Positions 52,638-62,172 of a DNA stretch of 64,000 bases are shown here, piece after piece (within the stretch, counting starts at the first letter, position 1; every line of letters begins with the position of its first letter). The notes under the pieces are model-generated. The model made no database searches. It was not told the origin of the DNA and saw only the letters and a list, made by a program, of their open reading frames with translations. The DNA comes from Planosporangium flavigriseum (lineage in GTDB: Bacteria; Actinomycetota; Actinomycetes; Mycobacteriales; Micromonosporaceae), in contig NZ_JAATVW010000004.1 of the NCBI RefSeq assembly GCF_011947225.1, positions 1 to 64,000 on the forward strand, in the 5' to 3' direction. The translations under genes and the position numbers were made by a program.

Positions 52638-52969
52638 CGCTCCGCCTCCCCAGCCGCAGCAGCAACAGGATTTACACCATATGAAATTGGTCAGGCGGGG
52701 GGAAACCTTTCGGCCAACGAAAGGGTGATGCGAAGGGACCAAAAGGGCTATTGAATACCGCAAGTGAGTGACGCGAAGGCAATTGCTCAACGCGACACGC
52801 CGACGACACGCCGTACGCATTCGGCGTGCTCACCGTAACGACGGCTGTCGTATCAGTAACTCCGGTCGTGCGCGTGAGTGAACTCGCCGGCCGTCAGTAT
52901 CCTTCACGATCGCTCTCGCCGCCCGGTGGTCAGGCAGCGCAACCAAACGCGAATGGCCCGCGAATGGCC
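52638..52969. other. Intergenic region between IclR gene and polyprenyl synthase
   Basis: This 332-base region carries the IclR promoter (minus) and the 3' flank of the polyprenyl synthase. A perfect seven-base inverted repeat, CCTTTCG/CGAAAGG, at 52706-52724 lies 69-87 bases before the IclR start and may be its operator. No gene is supported here. Confidence 0.45.
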
Positions 52970-54004
52970 TCAGCCGGTCCGCTCCGCGATGAAATCGCAG
53001 AGCGACTCCAATGCCCGGCGCGCCGGCACGTCGGGTAACACGGACAGCGAGGACCGGGCTCGTTCGGTGTACGAGCGGACCGTCTCCCGCGCCTGCTTGA
53101 ACGCAGACGACGTGCGGAGCAGGCCGAGCGCCTCGGCGTGCAGCGCGTCGTCCGTGATCGGGCCGGTCGCCAGGAGCTGGCGCAGCCGCACCGCGGCCTC
53201 GTCGGTCTCGTCCGAGGCCAGCGCGTACAGCACCGGAAGGGTCGGCACGCCTTCACGCAGGTCGGTGCCGGGCGTCTTACCCGACTGCTCCGACTCCGAG
53301 GCGATGTCGAGCAGGTCGTCGGAGAGCTGGAAGGCGATACCGATCGTCTCGCCGTACTCCGCCAGGGCGGCCACCTGCTCCGGGGTGACCCCAGCGAACA
53401 TCCCACCGAACCGGGCGCTGGTCGCGATGAGCGAGCCGGTCTTCTGCTCGATGACGCGCAGGTAGTGGTGGAGCTTCTCTTCGCCGTCACGGGGACCGGA
53501 GGTCTCGGCGATCTGCCCGTGCACCAGCCGGGCGAACGTCTCGGCCTGGATGCGTACCGCCTCCGGACCGAGTTCTGCCGCGGCGCTCGCGGCCCGCGAG
53601 AACAGGAAGTCCCCGGTGAGGATCGCCACGACGTTGCCCCAACGGGAGTTGACCGACGGCGCCCCCCGGCGCACCGGCGCCTCGTCCTGGACGTCGTCGT
53701 GGTACAGCGTCGCCAGGTGGGTCAGCTCGACGACGATCGCCGCCTTGACCACCTCGGACGCCGACGGCTCGCCGAAGTGCGCCGCGAGAGCGACCAGCAG
53801 CGGACGGAACCGCTTGCCACCGGCGTCGACCAGATGCCGGGCAGCCGCGGAGACCAGCGGATCCGCGCTGGTCACGGTCTGCCGCAGCTCATCCTCGACA
53901 GCCGCCAGGATGCTGCCGACGCCGGCCTCCAGGCCAGCGTCGGCGAATTGAATGCCGACAGACGCTCGCGCCTGCTCTGTTTCGGTACCCGCCACGCCAA
54001 TCAC
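52970..54004 (-). CDS. Long-chain polyprenyl diphosphate synthase
   Basis: The 344-residue trans-prenyltransferase has the two aspartate-rich motifs, LYHDDVQDE and QLSDDLLDI, and GGKRFRPLLVALAA. Residues before the first motif (LATLYHD) lack bulky aromatics in the closest positions, consistent with long-chain products such as the menaquinone side chain. It lies 36 bases downstream of nuoN on the same strand, a sensible location for quinone supply to complex I. GTG 54004 or the GTG three codons later is the start. Confidence 0.9.
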   Translation of the reverse strand: MIGVAGTETEQARASVGIQFADAGLEAGVGSILAAVEDELRQTVTSADPLVSAAARHLVDAGGKRFRPLLVALAAHFGEPSASEVVKAAIVVELTHLATLYHDDVQDEAPVRRGAPSVNSRWGNVVAILTGDFLFSRAASAAAELGPEAVRIQAETFARLVHGQIAETSGPRDGEEKLHHYLRVIEQKTGSLIATSARFGGMFAGVTPEQVAALAEYGETIGIAFQLSDDLLDIASESEQSGKTPGTDLREGVPTLPVLYALASDETDEAAVRLRQLLATGPITDDALHAEALGLLRTSSAFKQARETVRSYTERARSSLSVLPDVPARRALESLCDFIAERTG

Positions 54005-54040
54005 AATCCCACACCGCTCCCCCGTGCCCCGTCGTTCGTC

Positions 54041-55576
54041 TTAGCGAATGAACTCGGCTGCCTTCGTCGTGATGGGGAGCAGCAGTGTCGGGGCCACGCC
54101 GAGAGCCAGCGTGGCGAGCGTACCGATCATGAGAGCGGCCGACGTCAGGGCACCCGGTATCGACACGCTCGGCGTGCTCTCCGCCGGCTCCGACAGCCAC
54201 ATCAGCACGACGACCCGCAGGTACGGGAAGGCGAGAATCGCGCTCGACAGCACACCCGCGATGACCAGCCAGGTCTGCCCGCTCTCCACGCCGGCCGCGA
54301 ACACCCCGAACTTGGCGGTGAAGCCGCTCGTCAGCGGGATGCCCGCGAAGGCGAGCAGGATGAACGTGAAAACGGCCGCGAACAAGGGCGACCGCCGGCC
54401 CAGGCCGGCCCAGCGTGACAGGTGCGTCGCCTCGCCGTCGGCGTCGCGTACCAGGGTGACGACCCCGAACGCGGCGAGCACGGTGAAGCCGTACGCGACC
54501 AGGTAGAACAGCGAGCTGGACAGGCCGTCCTTGTTCAGCGCGACCACGCCGATGAGCAGGTATCCGGCGTTCGCGATGGACGAGTACGCCAGCAGCCGCT
54601 TGATGTCGGTCTGGGTCACCGCGAGGACCGCGCCCACGAGCATCGTCAGGACGGCGATCGTGCCGATGACGGGCTGGAAGTCCCACTGGGACCGCCCAAA
54701 CGCTACGTACAGCACCCGCAGCAGGCCGCCGAACGCCGCGACCTTGGTGCACGCGGCCATCAGCGCCGTGATCGGCGTCGGGGCGCCCTGGTAGACGTCC
54801 GGCGTCCAGACATGGAACGGCACCGCGGCGGCCTTGAACAGCAGTCCGATCGCGAGCATCGAGAGGCCCACGTAGAGCAGCACCGGGCTCGCCGGCGAGC
54901 CGACGATCGCCTCGTCGATGCCCCGGAAGTCGACCCGGCCGGCGAAGCCGTAGATCATCGCGACGCCGAACAGGAAGAAGGCCGAGGCGAACGAACCGAG
55001 CAGGAAGTACTTCATCGCCGCCTCCTGGCTGAGCAGGCGTCGGCGGCGAGCCAGCGCGCACAGCAGGTACAGCGGCAGCGAGAAGACCTCGAGCGCCACG
55101 AACATCGTCAGGAGGTCGTTCGCCGAGGAGAACAGCATCATGCCGCCGAGGGCGAACATCGTCAGCGGGTAGACCTCGCTCGCGCCCTCCGCGGTGGCGG
55201 CCTGGGCCCGGTCGGCCTCGGTGTTGGCGGTCACCGCCGCCTGCGCGACGAACGAACCGCCCCGCTCCAGGGTGCGCTCGCCGATCAGCAGCAGCGCCAC
55301 GATGCCGAGGACCAGGATCGAGCCCTGCAGGAACAGCGACGGCCCGTCGACGGCGATCGCGCCACCGGCGGTCACCGTGCGCTTGTCGGCGGTCGCGATC
55401 ACCACGATCAGCGCCGCGACCGCGCCGAGCAGCGCCAGCGGCAACTGGATCCGGGCCCGGGAGAAACGCCGGAAGGCGGCCTCCACGAGCACGCCCAGGC
55501 ACGCGACGCCGAACAGGATGAGCATCGGCGCCAGCGCCGCATAGTCGATGTTCGGCAGCTTGAACGAGTCGCTCAC
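54041..55576 (-). CDS. nuoN: NADH-quinone oxidoreductase subunit N
   Basis: The 511-residue, antiporter-like membrane subunit of complex I has about 14 membrane segments. Signatures include YFLLGSFASAFFLFGVAMIYG, HVWTPDVYQGAPTPITALMA and RLLAYSSIANAGYLLIG. GTG 55576 has AAGGAGG seven bases upstream and overlaps the nuoM stop. It is the last nuo gene. Confidence 0.96.
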   Translation of the reverse strand: MSDSFKLPNIDYAALAPMLILFGVACLGVLVEAAFRRFSRARIQLPLALLGAVAALIVVIATADKRTVTAGGAIAVDGPSLFLQGSILVLGIVALLLIGERTLERGGSFVAQAAVTANTEADRAQAATAEGASEVYPLTMFALGGMMLFSSANDLLTMFVALEVFSLPLYLLCALARRRRLLSQEAAMKYFLLGSFASAFFLFGVAMIYGFAGRVDFRGIDEAIVGSPASPVLLYVGLSMLAIGLLFKAAAVPFHVWTPDVYQGAPTPITALMAACTKVAAFGGLLRVLYVAFGRSQWDFQPVIGTIAVLTMLVGAVLAVTQTDIKRLLAYSSIANAGYLLIGVVALNKDGLSSSLFYLVAYGFTVLAAFGVVTLVRDADGEATHLSRWAGLGRRSPLFAAVFTFILLAFAGIPLTSGFTAKFGVFAAGVESGQTWLVIAGVLSSAILAFPYLRVVVLMWLSEPAESTPSVSIPGALTSAALMIGTLATLALGVAPTLLLPITTKAAEFIR

Positions 55577-57111
55577 CGACCCGCCTCCTTGGTGACCGTG
55601 AGCTTGCCCGCGGTCGGGGCCGGGTCGCTGGCTCCGACATCGGAGAGCGTGGCCTTGACCGCCGGGTTGACGACGTCGAGCACCGGCTTCGGGTAGAAGC
55701 CGAGCAGCAGGATCAGCGCGATCAGCGGCGTGACGACCACCGCTTCCCGCAGGGACATCGGCCGCTTCATGCCCTCGACCTGCTCAATAGCCGGGTTCGG
55801 GGCGCCCTGGATCGTGCGCTGGATCATCCACAGCACGTACCCGGCGGCCAGGATGATGCCGAACGTGGCGATCACGGCCACCGTCTTGTTGACCGTGAAC
55901 ACGCCGACGAGCACCAGGAACTCGGAGATGAACGGCGACGTGCCGGGCAGGGCCAGCGAGGCCATGCCGGCGAAGAAGAACACCCCCGCGAGTACCGGCA
56001 GGTACTTGCCGGCACCGCCGAAGTCACCGATCAGCGCGCTGCCCCGCCTGGCCACCAGCATGCCGACGACCAGGAACAACAGGCCGGTGGCGAGACCGTG
56101 GTTGAACATGTAGAGCACGGCGCCGCTGGCGGCCTGCGTGGTGAACGCGAAGATGCCGATGCCGATGAAGCCGAAGTGGGCGATCGAGGTGTAGCTCACC
56201 AGCCGCTTCAGGTCGTTCTGCCCGATGGCCAGCAGCGCGGCGTAGACGACGCCGACGAGCGCGAGCGCCATCCCGAGCGGCGCGAAGTACTTCGAGGCGT
56301 CGGGGAACAGCGGCAGGCAGTACCGCAGGATCCCGAACGTACCGACCTTGTCCATGACGCCGACGAGCAGCGCGGCCGCACCGGCGGGCGCGGCGCCACC
56401 GGCGTCGGGCAGCCAGGTGTGGAACGGGAAGAACGGCGCCTTGATCGCGAACGCGAGGAAGAAGCCGAGGAAGAGCCACCGCTCCGCACCGGTGCTGAAG
56501 TCCGCCTTGAGCAGGGTCTCCCAGTCGAACGTGTGCCCACCGAGGACCCACAGCCCGACGACCGCGGCCAGCATGAGCAAGCCGCCGGCCAGCGAGTACA
56601 GGAAGAACTTCACCGCCGCGTACTGGCGACGCTGGCCGCCGTACGAGCCGATGAGGAAGTACATCGGAACGAGCATGACCTCGAAGAACACGTAGAACAG
56701 GAAGACGTCGGCGGCCGCGAAGACGCCGATCATCGAGCTCTCGAGGAAGAGCATGAGCGCGAAGTACATCGGCACGGAACGCCGGCTGTTCTCGGCGTCG
56801 TGCCACGACGCCAGGATCACCAGCGGTACCAGCAGCGCGATCAGCGCCAGCATCACCAGGGCGATGCCGTCAGCGGCGAAGGTGAAGCGCACGCCCCACG
56901 CCGGGATCCAGGGGTACGACTCGCGGAACTGCAGCCGCGGGCCGTTGGCCTGGAAGCCGATCCACATCGCGACCGCGAACCCGAGGACCGCCACCGACCA
57001 GGCGAGCGCGACGCGCTTCGCCAGCTCAGGCTTGTCCTTGGGCAGCAACGCCACCACGACCCCGCCGACGGCCGGTGCGACCGTCAGCACGGATAGATAA
57101 GGAAAGCTCAT
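55573..57111 (-). CDS. nuoM: NADH-quinone oxidoreductase subunit M
   Basis: The 512-residue membrane subunit has the conserved proton-channel region FFEVMLVPMYFLIGSYGG, AIKAPFFPFHTWLPDA and LKRLVSYTSIAHFGFI. ATG 57111 (MSFPYLSVLTVAP) is preferred over the frame extension to 57141. The ATG overlaps the stop of a 25-residue micro-ORF located between nuoL and nuoM. Confidence 0.96.
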   Translation of the reverse strand: MSFPYLSVLTVAPAVGGVVVALLPKDKPELAKRVALAWSVAVLGFAVAMWIGFQANGPRLQFRESYPWIPAWGVRFTFAADGIALVMLALIALLVPLVILASWHDAENSRRSVPMYFALMLFLESSMIGVFAAADVFLFYVFFEVMLVPMYFLIGSYGGQRRQYAAVKFFLYSLAGGLLMLAAVVGLWVLGGHTFDWETLLKADFSTGAERWLFLGFFLAFAIKAPFFPFHTWLPDAGGAAPAGAAALLVGVMDKVGTFGILRYCLPLFPDASKYFAPLGMALALVGVVYAALLAIGQNDLKRLVSYTSIAHFGFIGIGIFAFTTQAASGAVLYMFNHGLATGLLFLVVGMLVARRGSALIGDFGGAGKYLPVLAGVFFFAGMASLALPGTSPFISEFLVLVGVFTVNKTVAVIATFGIILAAGYVLWMIQRTIQGAPNPAIEQVEGMKRPMSLREAVVVTPLIALILLLGFYPKPVLDVVNPAVKATLSDVGASDPAPTAGKLTVTKEAGR

Positions 57112-57185
57112 GCGATCGCCTCGCTTCGCTCGGCGATGCATTCGCCAAACACTGAATCTCCGATTCGCTCGCTACGCTCGCTCAT
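57108..57185 (-). CDS. Putative 25-residue micro-ORF linking nuoL and nuoM
   Basis: Its ATG (57185-57183) overlaps the nuoL stop, and its TGA (57110-57108) overlaps the nuoM ATG, so the nuoL-nuoM gap is fully spanned. The peptide starts MSERSERIGDS and ends ECIAERSEAIA, with SER/ERSE units at both ends and one Cys. The DNA is made of GAGCGnAGCGAG repeats that also form hairpins. It resembles the micro-ORF before acs (MSEHSEL...ACEHSKE). Expression is not shown. Confidence 0.45.
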   Translation of the reverse strand: MSERSERIGDSVFGECIAERSEAIA

Positions 57186-59104
57186 CCGAACGTCACCGCC
57201 AGCATGGCCGCTACCACGAGCAGCGCACCTCCGAGGATCGACATGGCATACGACCGGACGAAGCCGGTCTGGGTGCGGCGCAGCCGCCCGGAGCCGCCGC
57301 CGATCGCCGCGGCGAGCCCGTTGACCAGGCCGTCCACGCCGCGGTTGTCGAGGTAGACGAGCGCTCGGGTCAGGTACTTGCCGGGCATCTCGAAGACGGC
57401 CTCGTTGAAGGTGTCCGCGTACAGGTTGTTACGGGCTGCCGTGACGATCGGGCCGGCCGGCTGCTCCTGCAGCGCCGCGCCCTTGGTGAACAACACCCAG
57501 CCCAGGCCCGCGCCGATCAGCACGACCACCACGGTCAGCGCGGTGACGGTCCAGTGGCCCAGGTGCCCGTGGCCCTCCTCGTGCGTGCCGAGCACCGGCT
57601 CGAGCCAGCCGACCACCGAGGTGGCCATCAGCCCACCGGCCGCGACCGAACCGACCGCGAGCAGGATCAGCGGGATCGTCATAATCTTCGGCGACTCGTG
57701 CGGGTGCTTGATGTCCTCGGTCCACCGCTTGGGGCCGTGGAAGGTGAGCACGAACAGCCGGGTCATGTAGAACGCGGTCAACCCGGCGCCGAGCAGCGCC
57801 GCCGAGCCGAGGACCCACCCCAGCCAGCCCTCGTGGTTGAAGGCGGCCAGGATGATCGGGTCCTTGGTCCAGAAGCCGGAGAACGGGAAGAGCCCGATGA
57901 TGGCCAGGTAGCCCAGGCCCATCGTCGCCCAGGTGATCGGCATGTACTTGCGCAGGCCACCGAAGCGGCGGATGTCGGTCTGGTCGTTCATGCCGTGCAT
58001 GACCGATCCTGCGCCGAGGAACAGCCCCGCCTTGAAGAAGCCGTGCGCCAGCAGGTGGATGATGCCCAGCGCGTACGCGGCGCCGCCGAGGCCGACCGCG
58101 AGGAACATGTACCCGATCTGGCTGACGGTCGAGTACGCGAGGACGCGCTTGATGTCGTCCTTCGCGCAGCCGATGACGCAGCCGATGAGCAGGGTGAGCG
58201 CCCCGATCCCGACGACGACCGTACGGGCGACGTCGCTAGCGTCGAAGATCGGGTGCGACCGGGCGATCAGGTAGACGCCGGCCGTCACCATCGTCGCCGC
58301 GTGGATCAGGGCCGACACCGGGGTCGGGCCCTCCATGGCGTCGGGCAGCCACGCCTGCAGCGGGAACTGGCCGGACTTACCGCACGCGCCGAGCAGCAGC
58401 AGGAGCGCCACGGCCGTGACGGTGCCCGCCGAAAGCTTGTGGATGTTGTTGAACACCTCGTCGTACTGCACCGTGCCGAGGGTCGCGAAGAGCAGGAAGA
58501 TGCCGAGCGCGAAACCCGCGTCACCGACGCGGTTCATGATGAAGGCCTTCTTGCCCGCGGTGGCGGCGGACGGCCGCAGGTACCAGAACGAGATGAGCAG
58601 GTAGCTGGCGAGACCCACGCCCTCCCAGCCGAAGTACAGCATCACGTAGTTGTTGCCGAGCACCAGTAGCAGCATGGCCGCGACGAACAGGTTGAAGTAC
58701 CCGAAGAAGCGTCGCCGGCCCGGGTCGTGCGCCATGTACCCGACCGCGTACACGTGGATCAGGAACCCGACGCCGGTGATCAGCAGCACGAACACCGCGG
58801 ACAGCGGGTCGTACAGCAGCCCGAAGTCGACCTTGAGCCCGCCCACCGGCATGAACTCGAACAGATTGATCGACACTGCCTTGTTCTTCAGGCCGGACAG
58901 CGAGAAGAAGTAGACCAGGCCGAGCACGAACGCCACACCGACGCTCGCCACACCGAGCAGGTGGCCCCACTTGTCGGCGCGGCGGCCGAGCAGGAGCAGA
59001 ATGGCGGCGCTGACCAGCGGGATCGCGATGAGCAGCCAGAAGCTGGACAGCGCGCCCGTGGGGGACGCGAAGCTGACCGCTTCAGCCAACGTCGTCGGTT
59101 GCAC
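57182..59104 (-). CDS. nuoL: NADH-quinone oxidoreductase subunit L
   Basis: The 640-residue subunit is the largest antiporter-like membrane protein of complex I. Signatures include FGWEGVGLASYLLISFWY, KSGQFPLQAWLPDAMEGPTPVSALIHAATMVTAGVYL and DDIKRVLAYSTVSQIGYM. The C-terminal lateral helix region is present. GTG 59104 has GAGGG upstream. The gap to nuoK is ten bases. Confidence 0.97.
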   Translation of the reverse strand: MQPTTLAEAVSFASPTGALSSFWLLIAIPLVSAAILLLLGRRADKWGHLLGVASVGVAFVLGLVYFFSLSGLKNKAVSINLFEFMPVGGLKVDFGLLYDPLSAVFVLLITGVGFLIHVYAVGYMAHDPGRRRFFGYFNLFVAAMLLLVLGNNYVMLYFGWEGVGLASYLLISFWYLRPSAATAGKKAFIMNRVGDAGFALGIFLLFATLGTVQYDEVFNNIHKLSAGTVTAVALLLLLGACGKSGQFPLQAWLPDAMEGPTPVSALIHAATMVTAGVYLIARSHPIFDASDVARTVVVGIGALTLLIGCVIGCAKDDIKRVLAYSTVSQIGYMFLAVGLGGAAYALGIIHLLAHGFFKAGLFLGAGSVMHGMNDQTDIRRFGGLRKYMPITWATMGLGYLAIIGLFPFSGFWTKDPIILAAFNHEGWLGWVLGSAALLGAGLTAFYMTRLFVLTFHGPKRWTEDIKHPHESPKIMTIPLILLAVGSVAAGGLMATSVVGWLEPVLGTHEEGHGHLGHWTVTALTVVVVLIGAGLGWVLFTKGAALQEQPAGPIVTAARNNLYADTFNEAVFEMPGKYLTRALVYLDNRGVDGLVNGLAAAIGGGSGRLRRTQTGFVRSYAMSILGGALLVVAAMLAVTFG

Positions 59105-59114
59105 CGGAGCCCTC

Positions 59115-59414
59115 TCAGTACTTCAGCAGGTTGGCGTCGTCGACGCTCGCCGAGCGTCGAGTCCGGAAGATCGACATGATGATGGCGAGCCCGACCACGA
59201 CCTCGGCCGCCGCCACGACCATCACGAAGAACGCCATGATCTGGCCGTCGAGCGTGCCGTTGATGCGGCTGAACGTCACGAGCGCCAGGTTGGCCGCGTT
59301 GAGCATCAGCTCGATGCACATGAACAGCACGATGGCGTTGCGGCGGATCAGCACGCCGACTGCGCCGATCGTGAACAGGATCGACGACAGAATGATGTAA
59401 TTCGTGGCCGTCAC
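59115..59414 (-). CDS. nuoK: NADH-quinone oxidoreductase subunit K
   Basis: The 99-residue, three-helix subunit has the conserved membrane glutamates in [16 protein letters not shown] and [16 protein letters not shown] 59414 overlaps the nuoJ stop (GTGA). Confidence 0.97.
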   Translation of the reverse strand: MTATNYIILSSILFTIGAVGVLIRRNAIVLFMCIELMLNAANLALVTFSRINGTLDGQIMAFFVMVVAAAEVVVGLAIIMSIFRTRRSASVDDANLLKY

Positions 59415-60190
59415 TTCTCCGTACCCTTCGGTGCCGCCTCAGCCGACGTGAGCTCGCGCGTCGGCACGATCTTGGAGATGCTGCGGTCGGCCATGCTGCC
59501 GTCGGGCAGCCGCGCCGGGGTGGCGACCGAGTCCGACGTCGCGAAGACGCCGGGTCCGGGCTTCGGCGCCGGGTAGTTGCCGGGCGCGAAGCGCTCGCGC
59601 ATCAGCTCCGGCTGGGTCTTGCGGTCTTCCTTGCGCCGCTCGATGTGCGCCAGCAGCATCGCGCCGACCGCCGCGGTGATCAGCAGCGCCGAGGTGACCT
59701 CGAAGGCGAAGACGTACTTGGTGAACAGCAGTTCCGCGATGCCCTGGATGTTCCCGCCGCGCTTGGTGTTGGCCGCGGTCAGCCCGGCGGCGTTCACCGA
59801 GCCGAGGGCCCGGAACAGGCCCGTGCCGACCAGACCGGCGAAGCCGATGCCGAGGATGATCGCCGCCATCCGCTGTCCGCGCAGCGTCTCGATCAGCGAG
59901 TCGGACGCGTCCCGGCCCACCAGCATGAGCACGAACAGGAACAGCATCATGATCGCGCCGGTGTACACGATGATCTGCGCGAAGCCGATGAACGGCCCGG
60001 CCTGCACGATGTAGAACACGCCGAGGCACAGCATCGTCATGGCCAGGAACAGCGCCGAGTGCACGGCGTTGCGCGCCCAGACCATACCGATCGCCCCGAT
60101 CACCGCGATCGGCGCGAGGATCCAGAAGGTCGCCGCCTCTCCGCCCTTCATCGCGTCGGAAGCGGCGGCGAGGACCATTTCGTGGGTCAT
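59411..60190 (-). CDS. nuoJ: NADH-quinone oxidoreductase subunit J
   Basis: The 259-residue membrane subunit has five predicted helices and the motif [24 protein letters not shown]. The polar tail after ERRKEDRK, about 70 residues, is longer than in proteobacteria, as is common in actinobacteria. ATG 60190 overlaps the nuoI stop. Confidence 0.96.
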   Translation of the reverse strand: MTHEMVLAAASDAMKGGEAATFWILAPIAVIGAIGMVWARNAVHSALFLAMTMLCLGVFYIVQAGPFIGFAQIIVYTGAIMMLFLFVLMLVGRDASDSLIETLRGQRMAAIILGIGFAGLVGTGLFRALGSVNAAGLTAANTKRGGNIQGIAELLFTKYVFAFEVTSALLITAAVGAMLLAHIERRKEDRKTQPELMRERFAPGNYPAPKPGPGVFATSDSVATPARLPDGSMADRSISKIVPTRELTSAEAAPKGTEK

Positions 60191-60792
60191 CGCTTCTCCC
60201 CGTACTGCTCGGCCTGGGCCTTCTCCGCGCGCGCCGGGACGTCGGACATCGAGTTGCGGACCCGCTCCGCCCCGACCGACATCCCCGGGTTGTCCAGCGC
60301 ACCGACGTAGTAGTCCTTCTCGGACTCGCCCAGGCGCATCGGGTGCGGCGGCTGCTCCATGCCCGGCAGCAGCGGCGCGAGCAGCTGCTCCTTCGTGAAG
60401 ATCAGATCCTTGCGGTTGTCCCGGGCCAGCTCGTACTCATTGCTCATGGTGAGCGAGCGGGTGGGGCAGGCCTCGATGCAGAGACCGCAGAAGATGCAGC
60501 GGGCGTAGTTGATCTGGTAGGTCGCCGCATACCGCTCACCGGGCGAGTAACGCTCCTGGTCGGTGTTGTCGGCGCCCTCGACGTAGATGGCGTCGGCCGG
60601 GCAGGCCCAGGCGCACAGCTCGCAGCCGACGCACTTCTCCAGCCCGTCCGGGTGCCGGTTGAGGATGTGCCGCCCGTGGTAGCGCGGCGCCACCGGCTTG
60701 CGCTTCTCCGGGTACTCCTCGGTGACGACCTTCTTGAAGATGTGCGAGAAGGTGACGCCGAAGCCCTTCAACGTGCCTGTGAACGCACCCAC
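60187..60792 (-). CDS. nuoI: NADH-quinone oxidoreductase subunit I
   Basis: The 201-residue subunit binds two 4Fe-4S clusters through [12 protein letters not shown] and [12 protein letters not shown]. It passes electrons to the quinone site. A short proline-containing C-terminal extension follows. GTG 60792 lies three bases after the nuoH stop. Confidence 0.97.
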   Translation of the reverse strand: MGAFTGTLKGFGVTFSHIFKKVVTEEYPEKRKPVAPRYHGRHILNRHPDGLEKCVGCELCAWACPADAIYVEGADNTDQERYSPGERYAATYQINYARCIFCGLCIEACPTRSLTMSNEYELARDNRKDLIFTKEQLLAPLLPGMEQPPHPMRLGESEKDYYVGALDNPGMSVGAERVRNSMSDVPARAEKAQAEQYGEKR

Positions 60793-60795
60793 GAC

Positions 60796-62172
60796 TTACC
60801 GGCCTTCCTGCTCGGTGGCGTTCTTGTCGCCGGTCGCCGGCCCGACGGGTACGGGCTCGCGCTCGGCGGTCAACCGCGGGGCCCGCGGGCTCGGCGGGAC
60901 CTCCAGGTTCAACGGCGGCATCGGGAAGCCCTCGGCGCCGCCCACGCGACCGGCCGGGTCGATGCCCTCGATGCCGGTCGGCACCTTCGACTTCTCCTTG
61001 GCGGGCCACAGCACCCAGACCGCCGCGACGATCAGCACCACCGCGACCGTGATGAACATCTTGATCCGGCTCTCCAGGGCGGAGTTCTGCAGGGTGCGCA
61101 GGCCGGCCAGGCCGAGGATCCAGACCAGGTTGATCGGAATGAGGGCCTTCCAGCCGAACCGCATGAACTGGTCGTAGCGCAGCCGGGGCAGGGTGCCGCG
61201 CAGCCACACGAACACGAACAGCAGGAGCAGCACCTTGGCGGTGAACCACAGCACCGGCCACCAGCCGGAGTTGGCGTGGCTCCAGATCGTGACCGGCCAC
61301 GGCGCCCGCCAGCCGCCGAGGAACAGCGTCGCGCACAGACCGGAGACGGTGACCATGTTGATGTACTCGGCGAGGAAGAACATCGCGAACTTGAACGACG
61401 AGTACTCGGTGTGGAAGCCACCGACCAGCTCCGACTCCGCCTCGGGCAGGTCGAACGGGGCCCGGTTGGTCTCACCGACCGCAGAGACGAAGTAGATGAG
61501 GAAGCTCGGGACGAGCAGCAGCGCGTACCAGCTCGGCGCGGTGAGCGTCAGGCCGAACAGGTTCCAGGTCGTCCCGTGCGCCTGCGCCTCGACGATCTCG
61601 CTGGTCGACATGCTGCCGGCCTGGATGAACACGGCGACGATCGACAGGCCCATCGCGACCTCGTACGAGATCATCTGAGCGCTCGATCGCAGGCCGCCCA
61701 GCAGCGGGTAGGTCGAGCCGGAGGCCCAGCCGGCGAGCACGACGCCGTAGATGCCCATCGACGAGCAGGCCAGGATCAGCAGCACCGCGACCGGGATGTC
61801 GGTGAGCTGGATCGGCGACATGTGGCCGAACCAGCTGACGCTCGGGCCGAGGGGCATGACCGCGAAGGCGGTGAACGCGCAGGTGGCCGAGATGACCGGG
61901 GCGATGAAGTACACCGCCTTGTCGGCCAGCTTGGGGAGGATCTCTTCCTTGAGCCCCAGCTTCAGGCCGTCGGCCAGCGACTGCAGCAGACCGAACGGGC
62001 CGTTGCGGTTGGGCCCCGGGCGCACCTGCATGTACGCGACGGCGCGGCGCTCGTACCAGATGGTGAAGAGCGTCATCACCACGAGGAACGCGAAGATACC
62101 AACGATCTTGATGAGGACCAGCCACCACGGGTCGTGGCCGAACTGGTCCACTGAGCCGGCTGCGAGGGTCAC
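60796..62172 (-). CDS. nuoH: NADH-quinone oxidoreductase subunit H
   Basis: The 458-residue membrane subunit helps form the quinone site. Signatures are [59 protein letters not shown] and [14 protein letters not shown]. The tail is Pro-rich. The frame is open to 62265, but GTG 62172 overlaps the nuoG stop (GTGA) and gives the expected start [11 protein letters not shown]. Confidence 0.97.
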   Translation of the reverse strand: MTLAAGSVDQFGHDPWWLVLIKIVGIFAFLVVMTLFTIWYERRAVAYMQVRPGPNRNGPFGLLQSLADGLKLGLKEEILPKLADKAVYFIAPVISATCAFTAFAVMPLGPSVSWFGHMSPIQLTDIPVAVLLILACSSMGIYGVVLAGWASGSTYPLLGGLRSSAQMISYEVAMGLSIVAVFIQAGSMSTSEIVEAQAHGTTWNLFGLTLTAPSWYALLLVPSFLIYFVSAVGETNRAPFDLPEAESELVGGFHTEYSSFKFAMFFLAEYINMVTVSGLCATLFLGGWRAPWPVTIWSHANSGWWPVLWFTAKVLLLLFVFVWLRGTLPRLRYDQFMRFGWKALIPINLVWILGLAGLRTLQNSALESRIKMFITVAVVLIVAAVWVLWPAKEKSKVPTGIEGIDPAGRVGGAEGFPMPPLNLEVPPSPRAPRLTAEREPVPVGPATGDKNATEQEGR

